Source: Pseudooceanicola marinus (GTDB taxonomy: Bacteria; Pseudomonadota; Alphaproteobacteria; Rhodobacterales; Rhodobacteraceae). Taken from it: 64,000 nucleotides of DNA. How positions within the stretch are numbered: position 1 is the first letter of the stretch; the number at the start of each line of letters is the position of its first letter. The translations under genes and the position numbers were made by a program. A model generated the notes under the pieces. It saw only the letters and a program-made list of their open reading frames with translations, was not told the DNA's origin and made no database searches. Location of the stretch: contig NZ_PGTC01000018.1 of the NCBI RefSeq assembly GCF_002786295.1, positions 248,001 to 312,000 on the forward strand, given 5' to 3'. Below are positions 35,220 through 44,486 of the stretch, piece after piece.

Positions 35220-35702
35220 TCACTCTTCGCCATCTGCAAGAGGCGAATTCGACAAAATTTCACCCTCGATTGCCGTGGCCTGATCCAGCTCCGCCAGGGC
35301 TGGCCCGCTTTGTCGGATCCGGGCGGTCATGACCCGACCATTGGCCAGATCCTTGCTCCGGGTGACCTTGATCTTGCCCAGCGGTTGCAGGTTCGCCTCG
35401 CGCCCCTCGGACAGGGTTTCGCCCAGCACCGTCAACAGCGCCTCGACCACCGGCTTGGTGTCCTTCTTCTTCAGACCCGAGCGAGCCACGACGCGGTCGA
35501 TCAACTCCTTCTTCTTCAGTGGCGTCTGTTCTGTCCCCATGTCCGAGGTCATTCCATCGTCGGGGGCCCCTTCCCCCATTGGCGTTTCCTCGTCAGGCGC
35601 CTCGGCGCGGGATGCTCGGCTGCTCTGCGCGGCGCGCCGGCTGGCGGTGGCCGCGCGGCTGGCGGCGGTCTTGCCGCTGGTGCTGGTCGGTTTGGTGGCC
35701 AT
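35220..35702 (-). CDS. HU/IHF-type DNA-binding protein with Ala/Ser-rich N-terminal tail
   Basis: 160 residues from ATG 35702. The N-terminal about 70 residues are low-complexity (SGKTAASRAATASRRAAQSSRAS then acidic PDEETPMGEG). From about 70 an HU fold appears: TPLKKKELIDRVVARSGLKKKDTKPVVEALLTVLGETLSEGREANLQPLGKIKVTRSKDLANGRVMTARIRQSG. The beta-arm is short compared with HU, so DNA bending may be weak. A nucleoid-associated role is likely. Its upstream 211-base region separates it from lon on the same strand. Confidence 0.8.
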   Translation of the reverse strand: MATKPTSTSGKTAASRAATASRRAAQSSRASRAEAPDEETPMGEGAPDDGMTSDMGTEQTPLKKKELIDRVVARSGLKKKDTKPVVEALLTVLGETLSEGREANLQPLGKIKVTRSKDLANGRVMTARIRQSGPALAELDQATAIEGEILSNSPLADGEE

Positions 35703-35913
35703 GGTTCGTCCCTCTGGATTGCGCGGCTTCGGTTCGTGGAAGCCTAGCAAGACGCATGCCGCGTGGCCAACACCGCATGCCCTACCCCGGGCGTGCCGTG
35801 GCGACGCTTCGGCGGATGCCCAGAAGAAAGGCCGCACCCTCCGGTGGGAAGGCACGGCCTGAGCGTTATCTGCCGGGGTGACGACGCCCGCGACAGGGGC
35901 GCCGACCCTTGCA

Positions 35914-38325
35914 TCAGTGGGCAACCGCCTGGCGGGCGGCTTCTTCGGCAGCCTTGGCGCGGGCCGCCGCGGCGGCCTCCTCGGCCTCTTCGTCCCATTC
36001 CACGGGCTCCGGCTGACGCACCAGCGCCTGTTCCAGAACCTCCTTCACGTGGGTCACGGGAATGATCTTCAGCCCTTCCTTCACGTTGTCGGGAATGTCG
36101 GCCAGATCCTTCTCGTTCTCCTCGGGGATGAAGACGGTCTTGATGCCCCCCCGAAGCGCGGCCAGCAGTTTCTCCTTCAGCCCGCCGATCGGCATGGCGT
36201 TGCCACGCAGGGAGACCTCCCCGGTCATGGCGACATCCTTGCGCACCGGGATCTGCGTCAGCACCGAGACGATGGAGGTCACCATTGCCAGACCGGCCGA
36301 GGGGCCGTCCTTCGGCGTGGCGCCATCGGGCACGTGGACGTGGATGTCCCAGTGGTCGAAGCGCGGCGGCTTCACACCGATCTCGGGCGCGACCGAACGG
36401 ACGTAGCTGGAAGCGGCGTCGATCGACTCCTTCATCACGTCGCCCAGCTTGCCGGTCGTCTTCATCCGGCCCTTGCCCGGCAGGCGCAGCGCCTCGATGG
36501 ACAGCAGATCGCCGCCCACACTGGTCCAGGCCAGCCCGGTGACGACACCGATCTGGTCTTCCTTCTCGGCCAGGCCGTAGCGGTACTTCTTCACGCCCAG
36601 GAAGTCGTCGAGGTTCTCCTCGGTGATGACGACCTTGTCGGTCTCCTTCTTGACGATCTGCGTCACGGCCTTCCGCGCCAGCTTGGCGATCTCGCGCTTG
36701 AGGTTCCGCACCCCCGCCTCGCGGGTGTAACGCTGGATCATCTCGGTCAGGGCGCCGTCGGTGATCTCGAACTCGTCCTTCTTCAGGCCGTGGTTCTTGA
36801 CCTCCTGATCGACCAAGTGCTGCCGAGCGATCTCGCGCTTCTCGTCCTCGGTGTAGCCCGCGAGGCTGATGATCTCCATCCGGTCCAGAAGCGGGCCCGG
36901 CATGTTGTAGGAGTTCGCCGTGGTCAGGAACATGACGTTGCTGAGGTCGTATTCCACTTCGAGGTAGTGATCGACGAAGGTGCCGTTCTGTTCCGGGTCG
37001 AGCACCTCCAGCATCGCGCTGGACGGGTCACCGCGGAAATCCTGGCCCATCTTGTCGATCTCATCGAGCAGGATCAGCGGGTTCGTCGTCTTCGCCTTCT
37101 TCAGCGCCTGGATGATCTTGCCGGGCATGGAGCCGATGTAGGTCCGGCGGTGACCGCGGATCTCGCTTTCATCTCGCACGCCGCCGAGGCTGATGCGGAT
37201 GAACTCACGCCCGGTGGCCTTGGCCACGGATTTGCCCAGGGACGTCTTGCCGACGCCCGGCGGGCCGACGAGGCACAGGATCGGCCCCTTCAGCTTCTTC
37301 GAGCGCTGCTGCACCGCGAGGTATTCGACGATGCGTTCCTTGACCTTTTCCAGCCCGTAGTGATCCGCATCGAGGGTCCGCTCGGCCAGGCCGAGGTCCT
37401 TCTTCACGCGGCTCTTGGTGCCCCAGGGAATGGACAGCATCCAGTCGAGGTAGTTGCGCACGACGGTCGCCTCGGCCGACATCGGCGACATCGACTTCAG
37501 TTTCTTGATCTCGGCCTCGGCCTTCTCGCGGGCTTCCTTAGACAGCTTGGTCTCGGAGATCCGCTGTTCCAGCTCGGCGATCTCCCCTTCGCCGTCCTCG
37601 CCGTCGCCCAGCTCCTTCTGAATGGCCTTCATCTGCTCATTCAGGTAGTACTCACGCTGCGTCCGCTCCATCTGGGACTTCACGCGGGTCTTGATCTTCT
37701 TCTCGACCTGCAGGACGGACATTTCCCCCTGCATCAGGCCATAGACCTTCTCCAGCCGGTCGGAAATCGACAGGGTCTCCAGAAGCTCCTGCTTCTGCTC
37801 CACCTCGATACCCAGGTGACCGGCAACCAGGTCGGCCAGGCGCGAGGGCTCATGGCTTTCGGCCACGGCGGTCAGCGCCTCCTCGGGGATGTTCTTCTTC
37901 ACCTTGGCGTAACGCTCGAATTCCTCGGCCACGGTGCGCAGCAGCGCCTCGGTCGTTGCCTCGTCGCCGGGTTCCTCTTCCAGCAGCTCGGCACGGGCCT
38001 CGAAGAAATCGTCGTTGTCCAGGTATTCGGCGATCCGCACGCGGATCGAGCCTTCGACCAGCACCTTCACGGTGCCGTCGGGCAGTTTCAGTAGCTGCAG
38101 CACATTGGCCAGCACGCCGGTGCGGTGGATGCCCTCGGCGGTGGGATCGTCCTCCGCCGGATCCTTCTGGCTGGCCAGCAGGATCTGCTTGTTCTCCGTC
38201 ATCACCTCTTCCAGCGCCCGCACGGATTTGTCGCGCCCCACGAAGAGGGGCACGATCATATGCGGGAAGACCGCGATGTCACGCAGGGGCAGGACGGCGT
38301 AGGACGGGTTGAGAGGCTCTTGCAT
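35914..38325 (-). CDS. lon: ATP-dependent protease La
   Basis: 803 residues, normal Lon length. N-terminal substrate-binding domain (about 10-205), coiled segment, AAA+ module with Walker [10 protein letters not shown] (Lys360) and Walker [12 protein letters not shown], and C-terminal serine-lysine protease domain with DGPSAGLAM (Ser676) and [10 protein letters not shown] (Lys719). It degrades misfolded and short-lived regulatory proteins in the cytoplasm. The C-terminal end is an Ala/Glu-rich tail ([25 protein letters not shown]) longer than in E. coli. Confidence 0.97.
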   Translation of the reverse strand: MQEPLNPSYAVLPLRDIAVFPHMIVPLFVGRDKSVRALEEVMTENKQILLASQKDPAEDDPTAEGIHRTGVLANVLQLLKLPDGTVKVLVEGSIRVRIAEYLDNDDFFEARAELLEEEPGDEATTEALLRTVAEEFERYAKVKKNIPEEALTAVAESHEPSRLADLVAGHLGIEVEQKQELLETLSISDRLEKVYGLMQGEMSVLQVEKKIKTRVKSQMERTQREYYLNEQMKAIQKELGDGEDGEGEIAELEQRISETKLSKEAREKAEAEIKKLKSMSPMSAEATVVRNYLDWMLSIPWGTKSRVKKDLGLAERTLDADHYGLEKVKERIVEYLAVQQRSKKLKGPILCLVGPPGVGKTSLGKSVAKATGREFIRISLGGVRDESEIRGHRRTYIGSMPGKIIQALKKAKTTNPLILLDEIDKMGQDFRGDPSSAMLEVLDPEQNGTFVDHYLEVEYDLSNVMFLTTANSYNMPGPLLDRMEIISLAGYTEDEKREIARQHLVDQEVKNHGLKKDEFEITDGALTEMIQRYTREAGVRNLKREIAKLARKAVTQIVKKETDKVVITEENLDDFLGVKKYRYGLAEKEDQIGVVTGLAWTSVGGDLLSIEALRLPGKGRMKTTGKLGDVMKESIDAASSYVRSVAPEIGVKPPRFDHWDIHVHVPDGATPKDGPSAGLAMVTSIVSVLTQIPVRKDVAMTGEVSLRGNAMPIGGLKEKLLAALRGGIKTVFIPEENEKDLADIPDNVKEGLKIIPVTHVKEVLEQALVRQPEPVEWDEEAEEAAAAARAKAAEEAARQAVAH

Positions 38326-38697
38326 GCTCTATCCTTGATCTTGGGCAGAAGGCACCGGCCCCGCGCGGCGGCAACCATGGCCTTCTCCGGTTTACAGTCT
38401 CTTAATCTGGGCGCGAGGCCCGCGATCTTCAACCGTGGTTCCGGCCATCCTGCCCGTGGGGCGAGGCGGCAGCAAGCGGGATATAAGGCGCCATCGGGGA
38501 AAAACCAGCCCGGAGACACTTGTCCACAGGGCGGGCGGTCAGCAGGCCGGGTGCGGGGGCGCTGCCCCCGTCTTCGCCGGGCGAAGACTCCCCCGGAGTA
38601 TTTTCAGCTGTCGGATGAACGGGGGCCCGGCACAAGGGGCCGCCGGGCAGCGCCCCACCCTCTAGCCAAGCGCCGTCCCGCGCGCTATGGCCCCGTC
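38326..38697. other. Intergenic gap between divergent lon and tgt
   Basis: 372 bases upstream of both genes. It holds one copy of the dispersed GGAGTATTT repeat (listed separately). No gene and no clear heat-shock promoter was found by eye. Confidence 0.4.
38555..38604 (+). repeat. Dispersed intergenic repeat, copy 1
   Basis: Hairpin GGGGGC/GCCCCC (38555-38569), second hairpin GTCTTCGCC/GGCGAAGAC (38570-38588), then CTCCCCCGGAGTATTTT. The same hairpin plus GGAGTATTT plan recurs at 49461, 52474 and 59179, with partial minus-strand copies at 44356, 52629 and 59332. Confidence 0.7.
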
Positions 38698-39828
38698 ATG
38701 AGCACGCGTTTCTCCTTTTCCCTGCAGGCCACCGATGGCCGCGCCCGTAGCGGCGTGATCTCCACCCCCCGGGGCGAGATCCGCACCCCTGCCTTCATGC
38801 CCGTGGGCACGGCGGCGACCGTCAAGGCGATGATGCCCGAAAGCGTGGCGGCCACCGGCGCCGACATCCTGCTGGGTAATACCTATCACCTGATGCTGCG
38901 GCCCACGGCGGAACGTATCGCGCGCCTGGGCGGGCTCCATCAGTTCATGAACTGGCAGAAGCCGATCCTGACGGACTCGGGCGGCTTCCAGGTGATGAGC
39001 CTTGCGGAGCTGCGCAAGCTGACCGAGGAGGGCGTGACCTTCCGCAGCCACGTGGACGGCTCGAAGCACAAGCTGACGCCGGAACGGTCGATGGAGATCC
39101 AGAAGCTCCTAGGATCGGACATCGTCATGTGTTTCGATGAATGCCCCGCCCTTCCGGCGGATCACACGCGCATTGCCGAAAGCATGCGCCTGTCGATGAG
39201 GTGGGCGCAGCGCTCGCGCGATGCCTTCGGCGACCGGCAGGGCCATGCGCTGTTCGGGATCCAGCAGGGCGGTGACGTGGAAGAGCTGCGCGCGGAAAGC
39301 GCCGAGGCGCTGAAGGGCATCGAGTTCGACGGCTACGCCATCGGCGGCCTGGCCGTGGGCGAAGGCCAGGAGATCATGTTCCAGGTTCTCGACTACGCGC
39401 CCGGCCAATTGCCCGTCGACAAGCCGCGCTACCTGATGGGGGTGGGCAAGCCTGACGACATCGTCGGTGCGGTGAAACGCGGCGTCGACATGATGGATTG
39501 CGTGCTGCCCTCGCGGTCCGGCCGCACCGGCCAGGCCTGGACCCGGCGAGGTCAGGTCAACCTGAAAAACGCCCGCCACGCCGACGACCCCCGGCCCCTG
39601 GACGAACAGTGCACCTGCCCGACCTGCCGCCACTACTCGCGCGCCTACCTGCACCATGTCTACCGCGCCGGCGAGATGATTTCCGGCATGCTGCTGACCT
39701 GGCACAACCTGCATTACTTCCAGGAGTTGATGCAGGGCATGCGCGATGCCATCGCCGCGGGCCGCTTCGACGCCTGGGAAGAGGATTTCCACGCCACACG
39801 CGACCAGGGCGACATCGAGCGGCTCTGA
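38698..39828 (+). CDS. tgt: Queuine/preQ1 tRNA-ribosyltransferase
   Basis: 376 residues from ATG 38698. TGT motifs: [51 protein letters not shown] (catalytic Asp region), [17 protein letters not shown], and the zinc site [16 protein letters not shown]. Exchanges guanine-34 for preQ1 in GUN tRNAs on the way to queuosine. Normal length. Confidence 0.97.
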   Translation: MSTRFSFSLQATDGRARSGVISTPRGEIRTPAFMPVGTAATVKAMMPESVAATGADILLGNTYHLMLRPTAERIARLGGLHQFMNWQKPILTDSGGFQVMSLAELRKLTEEGVTFRSHVDGSKHKLTPERSMEIQKLLGSDIVMCFDECPALPADHTRIAESMRLSMRWAQRSRDAFGDRQGHALFGIQQGGDVEELRAESAEALKGIEFDGYAIGGLAVGEGQEIMFQVLDYAPGQLPVDKPRYLMGVGKPDDIVGAVKRGVDMMDCVLPSRSGRTGQAWTRRGQVNLKNARHADDPRPLDEQCTCPTCRHYSRAYLHHVYRAGEMISGMLLTWHNLHYFQELMQGMRDAIAAGRFDAWEEDFHATRDQGDIERL

Positions 39829-39909
39829 GCGGGCCGGAACACCTGCGCGGCACTGGACCTCGCGGGGTGTAATCCTTATATGGCGGGTCAGGAATAGGAC
39901 GGAGACACC

Positions 39910-40272
39910 ATGACCGAGCAATCAGAGCCCCTCGAAGGCGCCCCGCTGATCGCGCCCTCCTCGACCGACCACCCGCTTTACGACAAGGTGGCCGAGGCCT
40001 GTCGCACGGTCTACGACCCGGAAATTCCGGTGAACATCTTCGACCTGGGGCTGATATATACCATCGACATCACGGACGAGAACGACGTTCGCATCATCAT
40101 GACCCTGACCGCCCCCGGCTGCCCGGTGGCTGGCGACATGCCGGGCTGGATCGCCGATGCGGTCGAGCCGCTGGACGGGGTGAAGACGGTGGACGTGCAA
40201 CTGACCTGGGAACCGCCCTGGGGCATGGACATGATGAGCGACGAGGCCCGGCTGGAACTGGGCTTCATGTGA
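39910..40272 (+). CDS. sufT: DUF59/MIP18-family Fe-S assembly protein (SufT-like)
   Basis: 120 residues. Signature of the MIP18/PaaD family: VYDPEIPVNIFDLGLIYTIDI, then LTAPGCPVAGDMPGWI with the conserved Cys, and the family end W(E)PPWGMDMMSDEARLELG. SufT-like proteins assist maturation of Fe-S proteins. Eighty bases after tgt and followed directly by a strong terminator; a HesB-type carrier lies 2 kb downstream. Confidence 0.9.
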   Translation: MTEQSEPLEGAPLIAPSSTDHPLYDKVAEACRTVYDPEIPVNIFDLGLIYTIDITDENDVRIIMTLTAPGCPVAGDMPGWIADAVEPLDGVKTVDVQLTWEPPWGMDMMSDEARLELGFM

Positions 40273-40276
40273 TCCG

Positions 40277-40308
40277 AAGGCCCCGGTAGACCCGGGGCCT
40301 TTTCTTTT
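40277..40308 (+). terminator. Rho-independent terminator after sufT
   Basis: Ten-base stem AAGGCCCCGG / CCGGGGCCTT with a five-base loop, followed by TTCTTTT. Starts five bases after the sufT stop. Confidence 0.9.
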
Positions 40309-40583
40309 GGGCGCACATCCGCCCGTCCCGCGCGCGTTGTTCCCGCCCGCCGACCCCGGCCTCCGATGCGCTTCTGCGCGCGACGATCGCGCCTTTGCCC
40401 TGAAAACCGGCCTGTCTGAACCCATCCATTGCGGCGTGTTTTGGCGCCCACGCGAGATGTAGCGGCGGGGCCACAGATCCTGACAGGAAGCTTTCGGGCT
40501 TCCCAGATCTCGCGAAAGGGGTTAACCTTTCCACAAAAAATCAAACAGGCAACCAAGATATAAAACGGGCAAGGTAGAGCAGT
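40309..40583. other. Intergenic region upstream of the HTH gene
   Basis: No gene seen. The last 70 bases are AT-rich, with TATAAA at 40559-40564, and probably hold the promoter of the next gene; no good -35 match at the correct distance. Confidence 0.35.
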
Positions 40584-41225
40584 ATGTCACAGAAAATCAC
40601 CGTCCTCTCCGGCACTATCGAGGCCGGGGCGAAGATGGACGAGTCCGCCTTGGCGGAGTGCTACGAAGGTCTGGGCCAGGCGGCCCGGCTGATCCGATCC
40701 TGGCAGGACATGCCGGTCTGTTTCACGCGCATCGGCCAGTACGGCTGGCAACTCGTGCTCAGTCCCGCCCGCCCTGCCCTGCGCGAAGCGCTGGCAATGC
40801 GCGCCGGCATCCGCCAGAAGGGCCGGCAATTCGACACCGCCATCGCCATGGTCAGCGGCCCCGGCGCGATCCCGGCCAGCCGCGACCTCGGCCAAGCCGA
40901 GGGGCTGGCCTTCCTGACCTCGCTGGGGATCCTCGACGGTCTGCGCGGCGCGCGCTTCGGCCACGGCGATGGATCTGAACTGGCCGCCGTGGCGCGGCTC
41001 GTGGATCATGTCTCGGCCCGCTGGACCGCGGCCCAGGCCAAGGCCGTCCTACCGATGCTGTCGCAGGACGCACCGACCCATTCCACCGTGGCCGAAAGCC
41101 TCGGGATCACCCGCCAGGCCGTGCGCCAGGCCCTGATGGGCGCGGGCTACCCTGCCCTGTCGGAGGCGCTGGCCGAGGTCGAGGGCAGCCCGATGGTGCC
41201 GCAGCGCGTGGGCGCCGTGGCCTGA
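40584..41225 (+). CDS. SatD-like protein with C-terminal helix-turn-helix
   Basis: 213 residues. The central part (FTRIGQYGWQLVLSPARPALREALAMRAGIRQKGRQFDTAIAMVSG ... AEGLAFLTSLGILDGL) has the plan of SatD-like proteins, and the C-terminus is a MarR-like helix-turn-helix (THSTVAESLGITRQAVRQALMGAGYPAL). SatD proteins are poorly understood and linked to acid or stress operons. Usually a SatE-type membrane partner follows; none is seen here. Could simply be an orphan transcriptional regulator. A hairpin terminator follows. Confidence 0.6.
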   Translation: MSQKITVLSGTIEAGAKMDESALAECYEGLGQAARLIRSWQDMPVCFTRIGQYGWQLVLSPARPALREALAMRAGIRQKGRQFDTAIAMVSGPGAIPASRDLGQAEGLAFLTSLGILDGLRGARFGHGDGSELAAVARLVDHVSARWTAAQAKAVLPMLSQDAPTHSTVAESLGITRQAVRQALMGAGYPALSEALAEVEGSPMVPQRVGAVA

Positions 41226-41401
41226 CCGACCGCATCGGTTGAAGTTTGCGAAGGGCGGCGCCACGGCGGCGCCCTTTTCGCGTTGCGGCGCAGCCAGGCG
41301 CACAGGGCGCGCATCCGGTTGCGCGGGGTCTGCGCGCCCAGATCCCAGACCTCCTGTTCTGAAAGCAGGCGCCGCGGCGAGGGTGGCAGGAGTGGTAGCA
41401 T
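41147..41401 (-). CDS. Possible small protein antisense to the HTH gene end
   Basis: 84 residues from ATG 41401, preceded by AAGGA six bases upstream and an AT-rich segment on the minus strand. The first 45 residues (LLSEQEVWDLGAQTPRNRMRALCAWLRRNAK) look like real protein, whereas the rest crosses a terminator hairpin and the end of the HTH gene. Either a short gene whose 3' end has been lost or changed, or a chance frame. No family recognised. Confidence 0.3.
   Translation of the reverse strand: MLPLLPPSPRRLLSEQEVWDLGAQTPRNRMRALCAWLRRNAKRAPPWRRPSQTSTDAVGQATAPTRCGTIGLPSTSASASDRAG
41250..41280. terminator. Probable terminator (imperfect hairpin)
   Basis: GCGAAGGGCGGCGCC / GGCGGCGCCCTTTTCGC, a near-symmetric hairpin with an A-run on one side and TTTT on the other, 25 bases after the HTH gene stop. 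Stem has internal mismatches. Confidence 0.6.
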
Positions 41402-41487
41402 TGGCCGTCCTTTTCCTTTCGTATGTGGAAAGGTAACTTGCGGAAAGGCGGGTTTCTGCGCCTGGTTCGGCAAGGGGCTTTTCACAG

Positions 41488-42357
41488 ATGAAAGATCTGA
41501 AGTGGGACGACCTGCATATCTTCTATCACGTGGCCGAGGCCGGCGGCCTCAGCGGCGCCGCCCGGCGCTGCGGGCTCAGCGCGCCCACCATCGGGCGTCG
41601 CATGCTGGCGCTGGAGGAGATGGCGGGCCAGAGCCTCTTTCGGCGCGGCCCCACGGGCTACGAGCTGACACCGGCGGGACGCGCCCTGCACGAGCGGGTC
41701 CGCGCCATGCAGGCCGCGGCACAGCCTGTGGCGGCGCTTTTCGGCGAGGCATCCGAGACGCCCTTCCTGCGCCTCTCCGCCGGGACTGCCACCGCGCATT
41801 TCCTGGCCGACCGGGTGGCCGAGATCTGTCGTCCCGGTGACGGCTTCCGCCTGCATTTCATCACCACCGAAGCCACATTGGACATCGCGCACCGCGAGAT
41901 CGACGCGGGCATCCGCAACCGCGCGCCGGAGGCCGGCAACCTGGCCTCCCGGCCCCTGGGCCGCCTGCACTTCGCCCCCTACCGCAGCCACTCCCTGCCC
42001 GGCGCGGAAGGGCTGGGCTGGGTCGCCATGGACCCCGACCACGCCCGCCATCCTGCCGCCCGCTGGCTGCATGACCAGGACCTGCCCGTCGCCGTGCTGG
42101 CCAATTCGGTCGCCACGGTGCACGAGCTGGTCCGCGCCGGCGCCGGCATCGGCGTCATGCCCTGCATGACCGGCGACCGCGACCCGGCCCTGACCCGCGC
42201 CGGCCCGCCGATCGAGGCGCTGGAGGAAACCCAGCACCTCGTCTTTCACGCCGACGACCGCCACCGCCCGCCCCTGAGGCGCCTGATCACCCGCCTCGCC
42301 GCGCTCTACCGGGACAACGCGGATCTGCTGGCCGGACACAGACCCTTGCGCGCATAG
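41488..42357 (+). CDS. LysR-family transcriptional regulator
   Basis: 289 residues. N-terminal winged helix-turn-helix (WDDLHIFYHVAEAGGLSGAARRCGLSAPTIGRRMLALEEMAGQSLFRRGPTGYELTPAGRAL) and a LysR substrate-binding domain. No ligand can be inferred. The next gene, 97 bases downstream on the same strand, is an Fe-S carrier. Confidence 0.9.
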   Translation: MKDLKWDDLHIFYHVAEAGGLSGAARRCGLSAPTIGRRMLALEEMAGQSLFRRGPTGYELTPAGRALHERVRAMQAAAQPVAALFGEASETPFLRLSAGTATAHFLADRVAEICRPGDGFRLHFITTEATLDIAHREIDAGIRNRAPEAGNLASRPLGRLHFAPYRSHSLPGAEGLGWVAMDPDHARHPAARWLHDQDLPVAVLANSVATVHELVRAGAGIGVMPCMTGDRDPALTRAGPPIEALEETQHLVFHADDRHRPPLRRLITRLAALYRDNADLLAGHRPLRA

Positions 42358-42454
42358 CCACACCCTGCCCCGCCAGGGTCCCTTGGAATCGCCGCCCGCT
42401 CCCCTTATCTTGGGGTCAAAGCGCCCCGCCCCAAAGGGCGCCAAAGGAGACACC

Positions 42455-42805
42455 ATGTTCAGCATTCCCGGCAAACAGGCGGTCACCATGACCCCGCGCG
42501 CGGCACAGCAGATCGTCAAGCTGATGAAGAAGGACGGCCACGAAGGCCTGCGCATCGGCGTGAAGAAGGGCGGCTGCGCGGGCATGGAATACACCATGGA
42601 CTACGTGGACAGCGTCGATCCCAACGACGAGGTCGTCGAACAGGACGGCGCACGGGTGATGATCGCCCCCATGGCGCAGATGTTCCTCTTCGGCACCGAG
42701 ATCGACTACGAGGTCGCGCTGCTGGAATCCGGGTTCAAGTTCAACAACCCGAACGTCACCGAAGCCTGCGGCTGCGGCGAGTCGATCAAGTTCGCCGATA
42801 TGTGA
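42455..42805 (+). CDS. HesB/IscA/SufA-type Fe-S carrier
   Basis: 116 residues from ATG 42455 with AAAGGAGA upstream. A-type carrier hallmark cysteines are present: GGCAGMEYTMDY and the C-terminal ACGCGESIKF (CxC motif). Takes Fe-S clusters from a scaffold to apo-proteins in the cytoplasm. The typical DEVVEQDGARVMI and NPNVTEACGCG blocks are complete. sufA/iscA/erpA cannot be distinguished by eye. Confidence 0.92.
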   Translation: MFSIPGKQAVTMTPRAAQQIVKLMKKDGHEGLRIGVKKGGCAGMEYTMDYVDSVDPNDEVVEQDGARVMIAPMAQMFLFGTEIDYEVALLESGFKFNNPNVTEACGCGESIKFADM

Positions 42806-42874
42806 GCCCCGGGCGCCGCGCCTCTTGCGCGCCGCGCCCCCTCCGGCCAGTCTGCGCCCATTCCGGAGGGCACA

Positions 42875-43261
42875 ATGGCCGTCGATCCCGACTTCCTCGA
42901 ACACCTGCGTGATCTTTTCGCCGACCTCGGCCCCTTGCGGGTCGGGCGTATGTTCTCGGGCGCGGCGCTCTACGTCGAGCAGGACGTAATGATCGCCATG
43001 ATCTCCGCCTCCGGCACGATCTACATGAAATCCGATGAAACGACCGAAGCGGCTTTCCGCGCCGCCGGATCCGAGCCCTTCACCTATTCCCGCAAGACGG
43101 GCCCGCGGGTGGTTCCCAGCCTGATGTCCCTGCCCGAAAGCGCCCTCGACGATCCCGAGGAGGCACTGCACTGGGCGCGGCTGTCGCTTGGCCCCGCCCG
43201 GGAGGCGGCACTGGCGAAACGGGCCGCCAAGGCGCGCAGGGCGGCCCGTCGAAAAGGCTGA
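42875..43261 (+). CDS. TfoX N-terminal-domain protein
   Basis: 128 residues. TfoX-N pattern: FLEHLRDLFADLGPLRVGRMFSGAALYVEQDVMIAMISASGTIYMKSDE ... FTYSRK ... YLMSLPE-like PSLMSLPESALDDPEEALHWARLSLGPA, with a basic Ala/Lys/Arg tail. The C-terminal TfoX domain needed for competence regulation is absent, as in most alphaproteobacterial members, whose role is unknown. Sits 69 bases after the Fe-S carrier gene. Confidence 0.85.
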   Translation: MAVDPDFLEHLRDLFADLGPLRVGRMFSGAALYVEQDVMIAMISASGTIYMKSDETTEAAFRAAGSEPFTYSRKTGPRVVPSLMSLPESALDDPEEALHWARLSLGPAREAALAKRAAKARRAARRKG

Positions 43262-43454
43262 ACGCCGGCAGGGATCGGCGCGTGCCGGCCTCTGGGGTGG
43301 ATTGCCCGGCTGTGAGCGCTACCGTCCCCTTGACCTTGCCCGCCGAAGGGCAAGAATGCGGACAAGGATACCGGGGCGCCATGTCCCGGCCCCACGACGC
43401 CCCGGGCTAAGCCCCGGGGAGACCGTGGAAATCGCCCGAAAAAGGGATCAGGGA

Positions 43455-44204
43455 ATGCGCAGAAAACTCGCCGCCGGCAACTGGAAGATGAACGGGCTCC
43501 GCGCCTCGCTGAAGGAGCTGGAGAAGCTCAAGGATGAACACCCCGATCCGGGCTGTGACATCCTGATTTGCCCGCCCGCCACGCTGCTGGCCCCGGCCGT
43601 CGATATGTGCTGGTCCAGCCCGCTCTTCGTCGGCGGCCAGACCTGCCACCACAAGCTGGCCGGCCCTCACACCGGCGACATCTCCGCCGAGATGCTGAGG
43701 GACGTGGGCGCCACCGCCGTCATCCTGGGCCATTCCGAACGCCGCGCCGATCATGGCGAGACCTCGGAGGAAGTGCGCCTGCTGGCCCAGGCCGCGCAAG
43801 AGGTCGGGCTGACCACCATCATCTGCGTCGGCGAAAGCGAGTTCCAGCGCGAGGCGACCAACACGCTGGACATCATTGGCGGCCAGCTGTCGCTGTCGAT
43901 CCCCGACGGGTCCAACGGAGAGAACCTGGTGGTGGCCTATGAACCCGTCTGGGCCATTGGCACCGGCCAGGTTCCCACCGCCGACCAGATCGGTGAGGTG
44001 CATGACTTCATGCGCGACCGGCTGGAGAACCGCTTCGGCTACGGCGTCGGCAAATCCGTGCGCCTGCTCTACGGCGGGTCGGTGAAGGCCTCGAACGCCG
44101 ATGAGATCTTCGCCATCTCCAACGTCGACGGCGCACTGGTGGGCGGCGCCTCGCTGAAGGCCGCGGATTTCGCCCCGATCATCACCGCGCTGGAAAACGC
44201 CTGA
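43455..44204 (+). CDS. tpiA: Triosephosphate isomerase
   Basis: 249 residues from ATG 43455 (GGGA upstream). TIM barrel active-site motifs are complete: AAGNWKMNG (Asn/Lys), LGHSERR (His), AYEPVWAIGTG (Glu) and the phosphate loop YGGSVKASNA ... VGGASLKA. Interconverts dihydroxyacetone phosphate and glyceraldehyde 3-phosphate in the cytoplasm. Confidence 0.97.
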   Translation: MRRKLAAGNWKMNGLRASLKELEKLKDEHPDPGCDILICPPATLLAPAVDMCWSSPLFVGGQTCHHKLAGPHTGDISAEMLRDVGATAVILGHSERRADHGETSEEVRLLAQAAQEVGLTTIICVGESEFQREATNTLDIIGGQLSLSIPDGSNGENLVVAYEPVWAIGTGQVPTADQIGEVHDFMRDRLENRFGYGVGKSVRLLYGGSVKASNADEIFAISNVDGALVGGASLKAADFAPIITALENA

Positions 44205-44355
44205 CGCAAAGGGGGCCGTGCCCCCGCCGCGCGTCCCCCAAAACCCAGCCAAGAGACAGGCACAGCACCTGCCTGTCCGGGCGACGGGCCTTTGCAAGAG
44301 GCGCGTGGCACGCCGCTCCTGCGAAAACCGGCCGCCTCACTGGGCGCTGTCCCAC

Positions 44356-44395
44356 TCCTTCACCGAGGCACAAATACTCCCGCCGGAGGCGTCGG
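44356..44395 (-). repeat. Dispersed intergenic repeat, partial copy 2
   Basis: Minus strand reads GCCTCCGGCGGGAGTATTT then TGCCTCGGTGAAGGAG. Shares GGAGTATTT and the trailing GGTGAAG with the copies at 59332 and 52629. Lies between convergent tpiA and dctM; the 282-base gap holds no gene. Confidence 0.6.
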
Positions 44396-44486
44396 CCGAA
44401 GGCCGATCCCGCCCCTGCCCGGCGGATGTAAAAACGGCGGCCCTGAAGGACCGCCGCTTCCACACAACCAATCACCTTTCCAAACC

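Noticed and set aside
35878-38094. Long open plus-strand frame (738 codons) antisense to lon
   Set aside because: Lon on the minus strand has complete Walker and Ser-Lys motifs; the antisense frame is His/Leu/Gly-rich noise.
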